Source of the DNA: Candidatus Paraluminiphilus aquimaris
GTDB lineage: Bacteria; Pseudomonadota; Gammaproteobacteria; Pseudomonadales; Halieaceae
Reading direction: 5' to 3'
Length of the DNA: 64,000 bases
Assembly: GCF_026230195.1 (NCBI RefSeq)
Contig: NZ_CP036501.1
Coordinates: forward strand, 1,240,001 to 1,304,000
Shown: piece after piece, positions 17,926-27,124 of the stretch
Layout: each line of letters opens with the position of its first letter
How positions within the stretch are numbered: the first letter of the stretch is position 1
Made by a program: the position numbers and the translations under genes
The notes under the pieces: generated by a model
Told to the model about the DNA's origin: nothing
Database searches by the model: none
What the model saw: the letters and a program-made list of their open reading frames with translations, nothing else

Positions 17926-17966
17926 CGCAGGCTGGTGGACGAGGGTTTATCCACGTCAAAAAAAAA
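17926..17966 (-). repeat. Copy B of a short GGATARACCC motif
   Basis: On the minus strand the T tract of the ilvC terminator runs directly into GACGTGGATAAACCC, then 12 bases and CCTGCGAAG. The order and sequence match the copy at 7111-7150. GTGGA and TCCAC within it can pair as a small hairpin. Both copies would read RVYPRQK on the reverse strand, which is a by-product of base identity and not evidence of a gene. Confidence 0.35.
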
Positions 17967-17995
17967 CGGCCCGTTGCTTGCGCAGCGGGCCGTTT
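17958..17995 (-). terminator. Intrinsic terminator of ilvC
   Basis: An 11-pair GC-rich stem (CGGCCCG core with one G-T pair) around a four-base loop, extended by three A-T pairs, is followed on the minus strand by nine T. It lies 25 bases past the ilvC stop and is a strong Rho-independent terminator. Confidence 0.93.
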
Positions 17996-18019
17996 GATTC
18001 GTTCATGATGTTAGAGGCT

Positions 18020-19486
18020 TTAGATCGCCTGCATACCTGTCATGTAACCACGAAGCTCTTCACCAATGAGCTCGACGGGGTGGTTGCGGATTTCCGCGTT
18101 AACTGCGATGAGTGTCTTGTTGTCTACCGCATTGTTGCCACCCATGCCACCACCGATAACATCAGCGCCAAGACCGGCTACGAAGTCCTTGAGCATTGGA
18201 CGTGCTGCTTGGTCGAATAGGTAGTTACCGTATTCGGCCGTGTCAGAGATCACCACGTTCATCTCGTAAAGCTTCTTACGTGCAATGGTGTTGGCGATAA
18301 GTGGTGTTTCGTGGAGCGACTCGTAATAAGCCGACTCGTCGATAATGCCCGCGGAGACCATAGTCTCGAAAGCAAGCTCCACGCCCGCCTTAACCATGGC
18401 AACCATGAGAATGCCTTGGTCGTAGTAAGTCTGCTCATCGATGTTCTGATCAGTGAGCGGCTGCTCTTCAAACGCGGTTGCGTTAGTTTCAGCACGCCAT
18501 GTCAGCAGATTGATATCGTCGTTCGCCCAGTCAGCCATCATGGTCTCTGAGAAGTGACCAGACATGATGTCGTCTTGGTGCTTCTCAAAAAGAGGACGAA
18601 GAATTTCTTTCATATCCTCAGCAAGATCGTATGCCTTGATCTTCGCTGGGTTGCTCAGGCGATCCATCATGTTCGTGATGCCGCCGTGCTTAAGTCCTTC
18701 GGTGACGGTCTCCCAGCCGTTCTGAACAAGCTTGGCTGCATAGCCACGCTCAATGCCGAGTTCAACCATGCGGTCGAAGCAGAGGATCGACCCCGTTTGG
18801 AGCATACCGCAGAGGATTGTCTGCTCACCCATGAGATCTGATTTCACTTCAGCGATGAACGATGACTCGAGGACGCCTGCGCGGTGACCGCCCGTACCGG
18901 CCGCATACGCTTTAGCCAGTTCGAAGCCCTCACCGTTTGGATCGTTCTCACGGTGAACTGCGATTAAAGTAGGGACACCAAAGCCGCGGAGGTATTCCTC
19001 GCGCACTTCAGTTCCAGGGCACTTAGGCGCGACCATGATGACAGTAATGTCATCACGAACCTTCATACCTTCCTCAACGATGTTGAAACCGTGTGAGTAT
19101 GAAAGGCAGGAGCCGTGCTTCATAAGTGGCTGCACTGCGTTAACGACATCGGTGTGCTGCTTGTCAGGAGTGAGGTTGAGAACCATATCTGCCTGAGGGA
19201 TGAGGTCTTCATAAGTGCCGACAGTGAACCCGTTCTCAGTGGCGCGAAGGAAAGACGCGCGCTGCTCAGTGATCGCTGCCTCGCGCAGTGCGTAGGACAC
19301 ATCCAAACCGCTATCGCGAAGATTCAATCCTTGGTTAAGGCCCTGAGCACCACAACCGACGATGACGATCTTTTTGTCCTTAATGGCCTCGACGCCGTTG
19401 GAAAACTCTTCTGGCTCCATGAAACGGCACTTGCCAAGTTCTTCCAGCTGCACGCGTAAGGGCAGGGTGTTGAAGTAGTTACTCAC
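18020..19486 (-). CDS. ilvC: Ketol-acid reductoisomerase, class II
   Basis: NADPH- and Mg-dependent enzyme that isomerises and reduces acetolactate or acetohydroxybutyrate, the second step of valine and isoleucine synthesis. At 488 residues it is the long class II (enterobacterial) form with a duplicated C-terminal knotted domain. The NADP-binding motif [13 protein letters not shown] lies near residue 44. The start is GTG at 19486 ([20 protein letters not shown]), with AGGAG six to seven bases upstream. It is a single gene closed by the strong terminator at 17958-17995. Confidence 0.96.
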   Translation of the reverse strand: MSNYFNTLPLRVQLEELGKCRFMEPEEFSNGVEAIKDKKIVIVGCGAQGLNQGLNLRDSGLDVSYALREAAITEQRASFLRATENGFTVGTYEDLIPQADMVLNLTPDKQHTDVVNAVQPLMKHGSCLSYSHGFNIVEEGMKVRDDITVIMVAPKCPGTEVREEYLRGFGVPTLIAVHRENDPNGEGFELAKAYAAGTGGHRAGVLESSFIAEVKSDLMGEQTILCGMLQTGSILCFDRMVELGIERGYAAKLVQNGWETVTEGLKHGGITNMMDRLSNPAKIKAYDLAEDMKEILRPLFEKHQDDIMSGHFSETMMADWANDDINLLTWRAETNATAFEEQPLTDQNIDEQTYYDQGILMVAMVKAGVELAFETMVSAGIIDESAYYESLHETPLIANTIARKKLYEMNVVISDTAEYGNYLFDQAARPMLKDFVAGLGADVIGGGMGGNNAVDNKTLIAVNAEIRNHPVELIGEELRGYMTGMQAI

Positions 19487-20069
19487 TAGGGACTCCTCGT
19501 CTCGAAATTCTAGGTGGTGCTTTTAATGCGTTGTTAATACGGGGCGCATAATGTAGTGGTTGACGAGGCCTGCGTAAATGTTAGGACCGCACAAAGCGCG
19601 GGAAAAAATCTAATTACCGGGCATTTCGGTGCGTGATCTAGCTCATTCACCAAAATATGCCGGAATTTAAGCCGCCAGAACCCGCGATGATTGCGTTGAT
19701 GTTGGGACCGTCCGAAGAGTGCTTTGCAGCCAATGCAGTGCCGCTCTGCGACGAGGGAGTTAGGACCTTCGTTCTTTTAAAATGATGTTTCATAAACCAC
19801 AGGGCCATGTGGTCTTGCCTTACTCCAAGTGAGTTCGTGTCTTCGTGGTTAGGTGCCGGTCTAGGCTGTGAATATCACCGCATATTTTCACATTTAATGA
19901 CGAACTCGAGACGCGTTTTAAACTCCAAGTCGTATAGCATTTGGAAGGTACACGTAATCACCCGAAGCGTTGTTTGCCTCTTGGCACATTTAGGTGGTCA
20001 AGTGCGGTGCCCGCGCAACACTGAATTGCGGCCGCAATAAATTGATCATGGAGAATTGGAGCAGTAAAA
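19487..20069. other. 583-base divergent spacer between ilvC and msrP
   Basis: It should contain promoters for ilvC (leftward) and msrP (rightward). A 77-codon frame at 19807-20040 shows no domain, no good ribosome site and odd composition, so it was not called. No attenuator, riboswitch or repeat was recognised. Confidence 0.4.
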
Positions 20070-21047
20070 ATGTCGAAAAAGCCTTGGCAGGATTATCCCC
20101 AGATAGCCTCTTCTGAGATAACACCGGAGTCGGTATGGCTTAATCGCCGAAACCTTATGAAAGCGGCGACCGCGAGTGCAGGTTTGGTCATGGCCGGTGA
20201 GACGCTCGCTCAACCAAAACAGCTCAAGGAACTTTCTTTTTTACCCGCAGTCGACGGCACCCCCTTTAAAGCCACCGAAGAATTGACGCCATACGAGGCG
20301 GCCACTACCTACAACAACTTTTACGAGTTCGGCACCAATAAGTCGGACCCTGCACGGTATGCGGGTAGCATGACTACCGATCCGTGGGAGATAAAAGTCG
20401 GTGGTCTGGTAAATAAGCCAGGCAAACTGAACCTCGAGGACATTATGAGCGACTTCGACCTAGAAGAGCGCATCTACCGTTTTCGCTGTGTTGAGGCGTG
20501 GTCAATGGTGGTGCCGTGGATTGGTTTTCCACTTTCAAAGCTTCTTGAGCGTTTCGATCCCAAGTCAGAAGGTAAGTTTGTTGAGTTTAAAACCTTATAT
20601 CGCCGAAGTGAGATGCGCGGTACGCGATCCTTCACCTCAATCATTGATTGGCCCTACCGGGAAGGATTGCGCATGGATGAGGCAATGAATCCCCTGACAT
20701 TAATGACGGTTGGTTTATACGGAAAAACGCTGCCTAACCAGAGCGGGGCGCCGCTTAGGCTGGTTGTTCCGTGGAAATACGGCTTTAAGAACATCAAGTC
20801 GATTGTTGAAATAAACGTGACTGATCGTCAGCCAAAGACGAGTTGGCAAGACCTTGCACCTCAAGAATACGGCTTTTACGCAAACGTAAACCCCAAGGTG
20901 AGCCACCCCCGGTGGTCGCAAGCTTATGAACGTCGCTTGCCTTCTTCGCTATTCAATCCAAGCCGTGTGAAAACCCAAATGTTTAACGGCTACGGTGGGC
21001 AAGTTGCGAGTATGTACAAAGGAATGGATCTTGCCCGCTTCTACTAG
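20070..21047 (+). CDS. msrP: Protein-methionine-sulfoxide reductase catalytic subunit
   Basis: Periplasmic molybdopterin enzyme (YedY) that reduces methionine sulfoxide in envelope proteins. The 325 residues begin with a twin-arginine signal (NRRNLMKAATASAGLVMAG), so it is exported folded. The molybdenum ligand is C140 in FRCVEAW. The SUOX-type fold continues to about residue 300, including NQSGAPLRLVVPWKYGFK. The membrane partner msrQ overlaps its 3' end by 17 bases, the usual operon. Confidence 0.96.
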   Translation: MSKKPWQDYPQIASSEITPESVWLNRRNLMKAATASAGLVMAGETLAQPKQLKELSFLPAVDGTPFKATEELTPYEAATTYNNFYEFGTNKSDPARYAGSMTTDPWEIKVGGLVNKPGKLNLEDIMSDFDLEERIYRFRCVEAWSMVVPWIGFPLSKLLERFDPKSEGKFVEFKTLYRRSEMRGTRSFTSIIDWPYREGLRMDEAMNPLTLMTVGLYGKTLPNQSGAPLRLVVPWKYGFKNIKSIVEINVTDRQPKTSWQDLAPQEYGFYANVNPKVSHPRWSQAYERRLPSSLFNPSRVKTQMFNGYGGQVASMYKGMDLARFY

Positions 21048-21672
21048 CAGTCGCCGTTTTCCAGTGGTGATACCGCCTGCATGGAATCCCGCTGCGCGGG
21101 CTTTTTTCTTCTTACTCTGCTTGGTTCCATTTCTCGCGCTGAGTAACGCCGTTATTTCAGACTCGCTTGGTCCCGACCCTGCCGAGCATTTGATGCACGT
21201 CACGGGCGAATGGGTCATGCGTTTCATGGTGTTGGTGCTCGCCGCAACGCCACTCGCACGGTGGGGTTGGCCGCGCCTTGCGCGATATCGCCGGATGCTG
21301 GGTTTATATGCCTGGTTTTATGCAACGTTGCATTTACTTGTCTTTGCTCAGGTCTATATCGGATGGAGTGGCGGGATACTTGTTGAGGAATTGGCAAAGC
21401 GCCCATATGTGTTGGTTGGGTTTCTCGCTTGGCTCATCTTAGTGCCGCTCGGTATTACCTCGGCCAACAGCATACGTCGCAAAATGGGTCGCAATTGGCG
21501 CAAGCTCCACAAGCTGACTTATGCGGTAGCCATTCTGGGCTGGTTACATTTGCTCTGGCTGTCTCGATCAGATGTGGGCGATGCTGTGGTGTACGGGGTT
21601 ATATTCGTCCTGCTCTTTCTATATCGCCTGTGGAACTGGCAATCTAAAGCAGTGCTTCACAAAGCGAGTTGA
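21031..21672 (+). CDS. msrQ: Protein-methionine-sulfoxide reductase heme-binding subunit
   Basis: Inner-membrane cytochrome b-type protein (YedZ) that passes electrons from the quinone pool or flavin to MsrP. A TTG start at 21031 gives 213 residues, close to E. coli MsrQ (211), and has AAAGGA upstream; the frame is open from 20995 but the added residues are not family-like. Five to six helices are visible, with the heme-ligand histidines in YATLHLLVF and the WRKLHKLTYA and GWLHLLW stretches. It is translationally coupled to msrP. Confidence 0.93.
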   Translation: MPASTSSRRFPVVIPPAWNPAARAFFFLLCLVPFLALSNAVISDSLGPDPAEHLMHVTGEWVMRFMVLVLAATPLARWGWPRLARYRRMLGLYAWFYATLHLLVFAQVYIGWSGGILVEELAKRPYVLVGFLAWLILVPLGITSANSIRRKMGRNWRKLHKLTYAVAILGWLHLLWLSRSDVGDAVVYGVIFVLLFLYRLWNWQSKAVLHKAS

Positions 21673-21936
21673 TTGCTTTTTACGGAGCGCGGGAGGCACC
21701 GTCGTGCGACTTGCTGTGCGCTGGCGTGATTTGGTTCGACAAACAAAATTCAGCCCCTTAACCAGGCAGAGCTCTCCCTATTTCGGTCATCCGACCCCTG
21801 TCGCTTTTGTTGCAATGTGCAAATCACCTAAAGAAAAACCTGCCGCTGCCGCGTATCTGTAACAAAGACATGAAACACTGCCCACAAATGAGATGACGCC
21901 GCTGGGAGCGCCATCGTCCACAGGTATCGACCGATC

Positions 21937-23076
21937 ATGAGTTTCACAGACCGTTTAGGATTTACCGTCAGTCAGGCTATTGCGGCCTGGGTGCTGGTGT
22001 TCCTTGTCGGTGGCGCCGCAGGTGTCGTGGCGATGCTTTTGTGTCACTACCTGATGACGTTTGGTGGTGAAGACTCAGCTGACAAACATGGCATTTCGAA
22101 GGTGACCGCGAGCCGAGTGGGTGGTATCGCAGTCGTTGGGTACATGCTCATTCACCTCGGCTATCAATATTTCACAGGTTTGTATTCGCCGTCATTTGCC
22201 GAAAACTCAGTTTTCCTCACGGCCATCACATACTTTGCGCTGGGCTTCTTCGAAGATTTACGCGGCAATCTATCTGCAAAGTTGCGGTTTGGGCTGATGG
22301 CAGTGATCGCTGCTGGGACACTCCTGCTCTCACCTCACCTAGTATTGGGGCCTGTTGGAATTTTCTTCGTTGATGCGGCTGTTTCAACACAGATCACAGC
22401 ACTCTTGTTTACTGCCCTTTGCGTTGCTTACATTCCAAATGCTTTCAATACGGCTGATGGGGCTAACGGGCTGGTGTCTGGTGTATCATTTGCAACACTT
22501 ACGGGCCTGAGCGCGGTTGCTCCCCCAGAGTTGTTACCTTTTATTGCGTCGGGCGCAGTGGGTTGTCTGATCTTTATGATTTTCAACGTCATTAGCGGGC
22601 GTTTTTTCCTTGGAGATGGCGGTGCTTATTTCCTCGGAGCGTTTTGTGGTCTCTCTGTCGTGCTTATTGCTAACCAAACCGACGCCTCTGTCTGGTGGCT
22701 GCTTTCGATGATTTTTTATCCGGTAGTAGACTTAATGTGGAGCATGGGTAGACGCGCTTTGGACCGTAAATCACCGTTTGAGCCCGATAATCAGCATTTT
22801 CACAACGTACTCTTTGCTTGGTTGGACACAGACAAGCGAAGCAGTGTCGTTGCAAATACGAGCTGCGGTATTGGCATCGCGGTGGTTTTTGCCGGCTTAC
22901 CATTGGCCATTTTTTCCACTGGATTTATTGCTGCAGACTCACTCAATTGGTTCTGGGTGGTAGTATTACAGTGGCTGGTATATGGCGCTGGATGGCGCTA
23001 CCTGAATCAGCGTCTCTGTTTGTTGCCAGATGACTCGCCGGTTGAGAGCGCTAGGGTACAGGGCGCGGCAAGTTAA
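21937..23076 (+). CDS. WecA/MraY-like undecaprenyl-phosphate sugar-1-phosphate transferase
   Basis: Polytopic inner-membrane enzyme of 379 residues that moves a HexNAc-1-phosphate from a UDP-sugar to undecaprenyl phosphate, starting a polysaccharide repeat. Ten to eleven helices are visible. Family motifs are FFEDLRGN (in place of the usual GxxDD), NAFNTADGANGLVSG, FLGDGGAYFLG and the cytoplasmic PFEPDNQHFHN, which match the WecA group. It stands upstream of the capsule-assembly genes and may initiate that polymer; two further initiating transferases of another fold lie at 38.2 and 55.3 kb. The sugar is not predictable. Confidence 0.88.
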   Translation: MSFTDRLGFTVSQAIAAWVLVFLVGGAAGVVAMLLCHYLMTFGGEDSADKHGISKVTASRVGGIAVVGYMLIHLGYQYFTGLYSPSFAENSVFLTAITYFALGFFEDLRGNLSAKLRFGLMAVIAAGTLLLSPHLVLGPVGIFFVDAAVSTQITALLFTALCVAYIPNAFNTADGANGLVSGVSFATLTGLSAVAPPELLPFIASGAVGCLIFMIFNVISGRFFLGDGGAYFLGAFCGLSVVLIANQTDASVWWLLSMIFYPVVDLMWSMGRRALDRKSPFEPDNQHFHNVLFAWLDTDKRSSVVANTSCGIGIAVVFAGLPLAIFSTGFIAADSLNWFWVVVLQWLVYGAGWRYLNQRLCLLPDDSPVESARVQGAAS

Positions 23077-23232
23077 GAAAAAGCCGGCTTGGTTGGTTTA
23101 ACTTGCTAAAAGCCAAGGTTAGGTGCTGATTTGTGACTTTTCAGGCACATATGTGTTGAGAGTAGTCGAATTCAGGCCTATAGTTCTTACGACAGTCGAC
23201 AATTGTTCCCAAAATTCGACGGGGGATTTTGA

Positions 23233-23979
<747 letters not shown>

Positions 23980-23993
23980 TATCTGGGAAGTTT

Positions 23994-24019
23994 AAAAGGG
24001 GCCAATTGGCCCCTTTTTT
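23994..24019 (+). terminator. Intrinsic terminator after the GfcA-like gene
   Basis: AAAAGGGGCC and GGCCCCTTTT form a perfect 10-pair stem with an AATT loop, followed by further T. It lies 14 bases after the stop and before yjbH, so most transcripts should end here and yjbH would need read-through or its own promoter. Confidence 0.93.
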
Positions 24020-24094
24020 CTATCTACTCGCCGTTTGCAGTTGTTTTCAGAAGGTATATTGGATGCTGGTGGCGCAATAGTTGAAAAGAAATAA

Positions 24095-26233
24095 ATGAAG
24101 AGAGTTTCCTGCACGCTATTTAGGTTGACTACGCTGGGTCTAGCAGCGAACACGCTGTCTCGTTGCGGGGCGTGTCTTGTTCTGCTGATTCTGAGTGCAA
24201 GCTTGTCATTTAGTACGACGAAGGTTTACGCCTCTGACTACGGTACCACTGGACTCATCGATATACCGACCGCGCGCATGCGCAGTGACGCGACGTTGGC
24301 CTTTACTGCTGGATATGATCAGCGCCACCGCCAGTTTGCCATTACTTATCAAGCGACACCTTGGCTTGAGGCCACGTATCGATACACAGGCTTTACTGAG
24401 TTTTTCTACTGGGATCGAAACTATGAAGCCAAGGTCCGTTTGTTTGAGGAGGATGATTATTTTCCTTACCAACCGGCGCTTGCAGTGGGTATCCGCGACA
24501 TGGTGGGAACCGGTGTTTTTGGCTCCGAGTATGTGGTTGCGTCAAAACGTTTCGGTAACTTAGACGCCACCCTCGGTGTGGGTTGGGGGCGCCTTGCGGG
24601 TAAAGGACAGTTTGACAACCCCCTTGGTTACATTGCCGAGCGATTTGAGACGCGTCCCCGCTATTCGGGTCAGGGTGGAACGGTAGAGCTTGGTAACTTT
24701 TTCTCCGGTAAAAAAGCGAGCTTGTTTGGTGGTTTCAGCTACGAGTTCGACAGCCTTCCAATTACCTTTACTGCTGAGTACAACCCTGACCAGTATGATT
24801 GGGATTTCAGTCGGGGCGGTGATCGACCTAGCTCTCCGATCTCCGCAGGGATCACGTGGCACGCTCAGGATAACGTTGATATCGCTATTACTGCGCAACA
24901 CGGTGATGAGCTTGCTCTTCGCTTTACCTCCTACTTTGATGGGCTAGCCGAGCCAGCCAAACAGTTGCCTGAGGAAGTTATCTCGAGTTTTTACTTGCCG
25001 CAGGATAAATTTCCCGCGGGTTATCAAAAAGCGCGTTGGTTTGACCGCTTAGTGTTTGATGCAGAGAGAACGGGCTTAATCGTACTCGAGGCAAGCTTAT
25101 CGCGCGACGAGTCTCAAGTTGAGCTGGTAGTGGGTAACGCCGATTTTCAACTCTGGAGCGACGCGCTGTCTCAGCATATCGCTTTGGCTGACTTGCACCT
25201 CCCAGCCACTGTGGAGACGTTGTATTTTGTTGTTGAAGAGGCAGGTCATCGCGTTGCTAGCGTGGTATTGCCCCGTCCTTCTTATGGTGCGGGGGTAGAG
25301 GATCGCGATCTACTTGGGCGCTCACGCTTGCTGTCAGGTCGAACACTAACTGATCCCACCTATCGCACCTCATTCGTTACAGGACAGCTTAATACGGCGG
25401 TTAATCTACGAACCCGATTTCAATTTTTTGATCCCGACGACCCTGCACGCTATCAGCTCTATGTGGCGGTAGATTCTGAATATGCGCTTTCCAATCACTG
25501 GTCGATTAAGTCATCCCTTGCTTTCAATATTGAGCAAAACTTTGATGAAAGTAAGCGTCGCGAATCGGACTCTGTGTTACCACCGGTTAGAACGGATGTG
25601 GTGAAGTACCTCGATGACGGCGCAACGAGAGTTGAAGCGCTTATTGTCGAGGGGCGAGACACAATAGGCACTAATCTGCATTACCGGGTCTTCGGAGGCG
25701 TACTTGAGCAGATGTTCTCGGGCGCGGGCGGTGAGGTGCTTTACTGGCCCTCGCAAAGTCGCCTTGCCTTTGGCGCGAGTCTCGCGTACGCGAAACAGCG
25801 TGATTATGACGGTCGATTTGGGCTGAGGGGCTACGACGCGGTAACGGGGTTCGTATCGGCCTACTATGCTTCGCGCTTTTACAACTACGACTTTGGCGTA
25901 CACCTAGGACAGTACTTGGCGAAAGATAAGGGCGCCACGTTTGAGGTTCGTCGAACCTTCCGTAATGGCTGGCAGGTCGGTCTGTGGGCAACATTTACCG
26001 ACGTGTCTTCCGAGGACTTTGGCGAGGGATCTTTCGACAAGGGTATGTTCTTTCAAATACCCTTAAGCAGTCTTTTCAATAATGCGCCGTCGCGCTCAAT
26101 GCTTAGCTCGGGACTTAGGCCCATCCAGCGCGATGGTGGGCAACGCCTAGATGGATACGCCGGACAAATTTTCTGGGACGTACGCTCTGCGCGGTATGAA
26201 GCCTTCCAACCAGAGGAGAGGATGCTGCCATGA
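24095..26233 (+). CDS. yjbH: YjbH/GfcD-family exopolysaccharide outer-membrane protein
   Basis: Outer-membrane protein of 712 residues in the YjbH (GfcD) family, needed for exopolysaccharide or group 4 capsule production; the exact role is not settled. The N-terminus carries a signal peptide (hydrophobic about 28-42, cleavage near VYAS). The mature part opens with DYGTTGLIDIPTARM, the hallmark of the family, and continues with alternating beta-strand sequence to the C-terminus, including a central segment at about 290-400 before a second barrel-like half. Length is close to E. coli YjbH (698). It overlaps the next gene by four bases (ATGA). Confidence 0.88.
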   Translation: MKRVSCTLFRLTTLGLAANTLSRCGACLVLLILSASLSFSTTKVYASDYGTTGLIDIPTARMRSDATLAFTAGYDQRHRQFAITYQATPWLEATYRYTGFTEFFYWDRNYEAKVRLFEEDDYFPYQPALAVGIRDMVGTGVFGSEYVVASKRFGNLDATLGVGWGRLAGKGQFDNPLGYIAERFETRPRYSGQGGTVELGNFFSGKKASLFGGFSYEFDSLPITFTAEYNPDQYDWDFSRGGDRPSSPISAGITWHAQDNVDIAITAQHGDELALRFTSYFDGLAEPAKQLPEEVISSFYLPQDKFPAGYQKARWFDRLVFDAERTGLIVLEASLSRDESQVELVVGNADFQLWSDALSQHIALADLHLPATVETLYFVVEEAGHRVASVVLPRPSYGAGVEDRDLLGRSRLLSGRTLTDPTYRTSFVTGQLNTAVNLRTRFQFFDPDDPARYQLYVAVDSEYALSNHWSIKSSLAFNIEQNFDESKRRESDSVLPPVRTDVVKYLDDGATRVEALIVEGRDTIGTNLHYRVFGGVLEQMFSGAGGEVLYWPSQSRLAFGASLAYAKQRDYDGRFGLRGYDAVTGFVSAYYASRFYNYDFGVHLGQYLAKDKGATFEVRRTFRNGWQVGLWATFTDVSSEDFGEGSFDKGMFFQIPLSSLFNNAPSRSMLSSGLRPIQRDGGQRLDGYAGQIFWDVRSARYEAFQPEERMLP

Positions 26234-26796
26234 TCAATTCCCTAAAGGGTTTGAAAACATCATCCTGCGTTTCGCTGTCAGTCGCACTGTTACTCATGGT
26301 TATCAGTGGCTGTGCGGTCAGGTTCCCGCAGGTGGAAGCGCTGAGTGAATTAGTTGAGGCTGAATTTGCTCAGCGCGGAATCACCGCGGATGTTCCGAGC
26401 GATACCCGGTGGCAGGCAAGTTACAATGGCGCAGGGCGTCTGCTGACACCTTATTCCGAGGGCGATCTCACGGTCTTTGTCAGTAAGGAGGGCGACGCCA
26501 TTGCCTTTGACGGCTGGGTTGTTCGCTCACTGGGAGGCTTCGGTGAGAACACAATAGCCAGCGTAGTCGATACAGAACACTATCGTGTCTATCGCTCTGG
26601 TGGCGAGGTGGTTGCGCGTGAACCGCTTTGCGAAGCCTGGGTCAGTGCCCCTATAGAAGGCGAGGGCCAGGAGTGGCGCCAGGCGTGTGGCAGCCATGGG
26701 ACGAATTTTATAACGTTGAATGACGATGGTCTCATTGTCGGTATCGAGCAAGTGATGAATGCTGCGGGTATGCGCATCTCATTGCGCAAGCTCTGA
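26230..26796 (+). CDS. YjbF/GfcB-like lipoprotein, partner of YjbH
   Basis: A 188-residue predicted lipoprotein (signal to VISGC, Cys at about residue 28). Its position directly after yjbH with an ATGA overlap, its size and the segment AFDGWVVRSLGGFGENT resemble YjbF/GfcB, the lipoprotein of the same operon in enterics. The similarity is weak by eye, so the assignment relies mainly on context. Four Cys occur in the mature part. A GfcC/YjbG homologue is not present in this window. Confidence 0.55.
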   Translation: MINSLKGLKTSSCVSLSVALLLMVISGCAVRFPQVEALSELVEAEFAQRGITADVPSDTRWQASYNGAGRLLTPYSEGDLTVFVSKEGDAIAFDGWVVRSLGGFGENTIASVVDTEHYRVYRSGGEVVAREPLCEAWVSAPIEGEGQEWRQACGSHGTNFITLNDDGLIVGIEQVMNAAGMRISLRKL

Positions 26797-27124
26797 ATCA
26801 AGTTAGTTCGGCTGATGTCCAAAACTTTGCACGGATTTGAGAATAGGCTCGGTGATTGGCCCTTTCATTCCCGTTGTCCACGTTACACAGCCGTCAGGTC
26901 TAAATTAAGACACACGCAATCCAACGTATAGTAAAGAAAGGTTCACTTAGCTAGAGGTGGATCAGCCCTATCATTTACCGATTTTACGATCGTGTGTAAG
27001 CCCACTCCAGTTGCAACGGCAGCAGGACTGCGACCACACTCTATTGAGGGACTCAAAATTTGAGCGAATGAGCTTTGAGCATGACTGCGTCATGCTCACA
27101 GAGATGAGCAAAATAGAATTTGCC
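26797..27124. other. 328-base convergent spacer
   Basis: The region lies between the ends of the plus-strand yjbF-like gene and the minus-strand wzc gene. It holds short imperfect inverted repeats (for example GAGCATGACGC then GCTCAC near 27080) but no clear T-tailed terminator and no convincing frame. Confidence 0.35.

Noticed and set aside
17804-18220. A 138-codon plus-strand frame over the ilvC end
   Set aside because: It crosses the ilvC terminator and the ilvC 3' end in antisense and has no domain; its RVYPRQK string only reflects the shared DNA motif.
19807-20040. A 77-codon frame between ilvC and msrP
   Set aside because: No motif, no ribosome site and unlike codon use; treated as chance.
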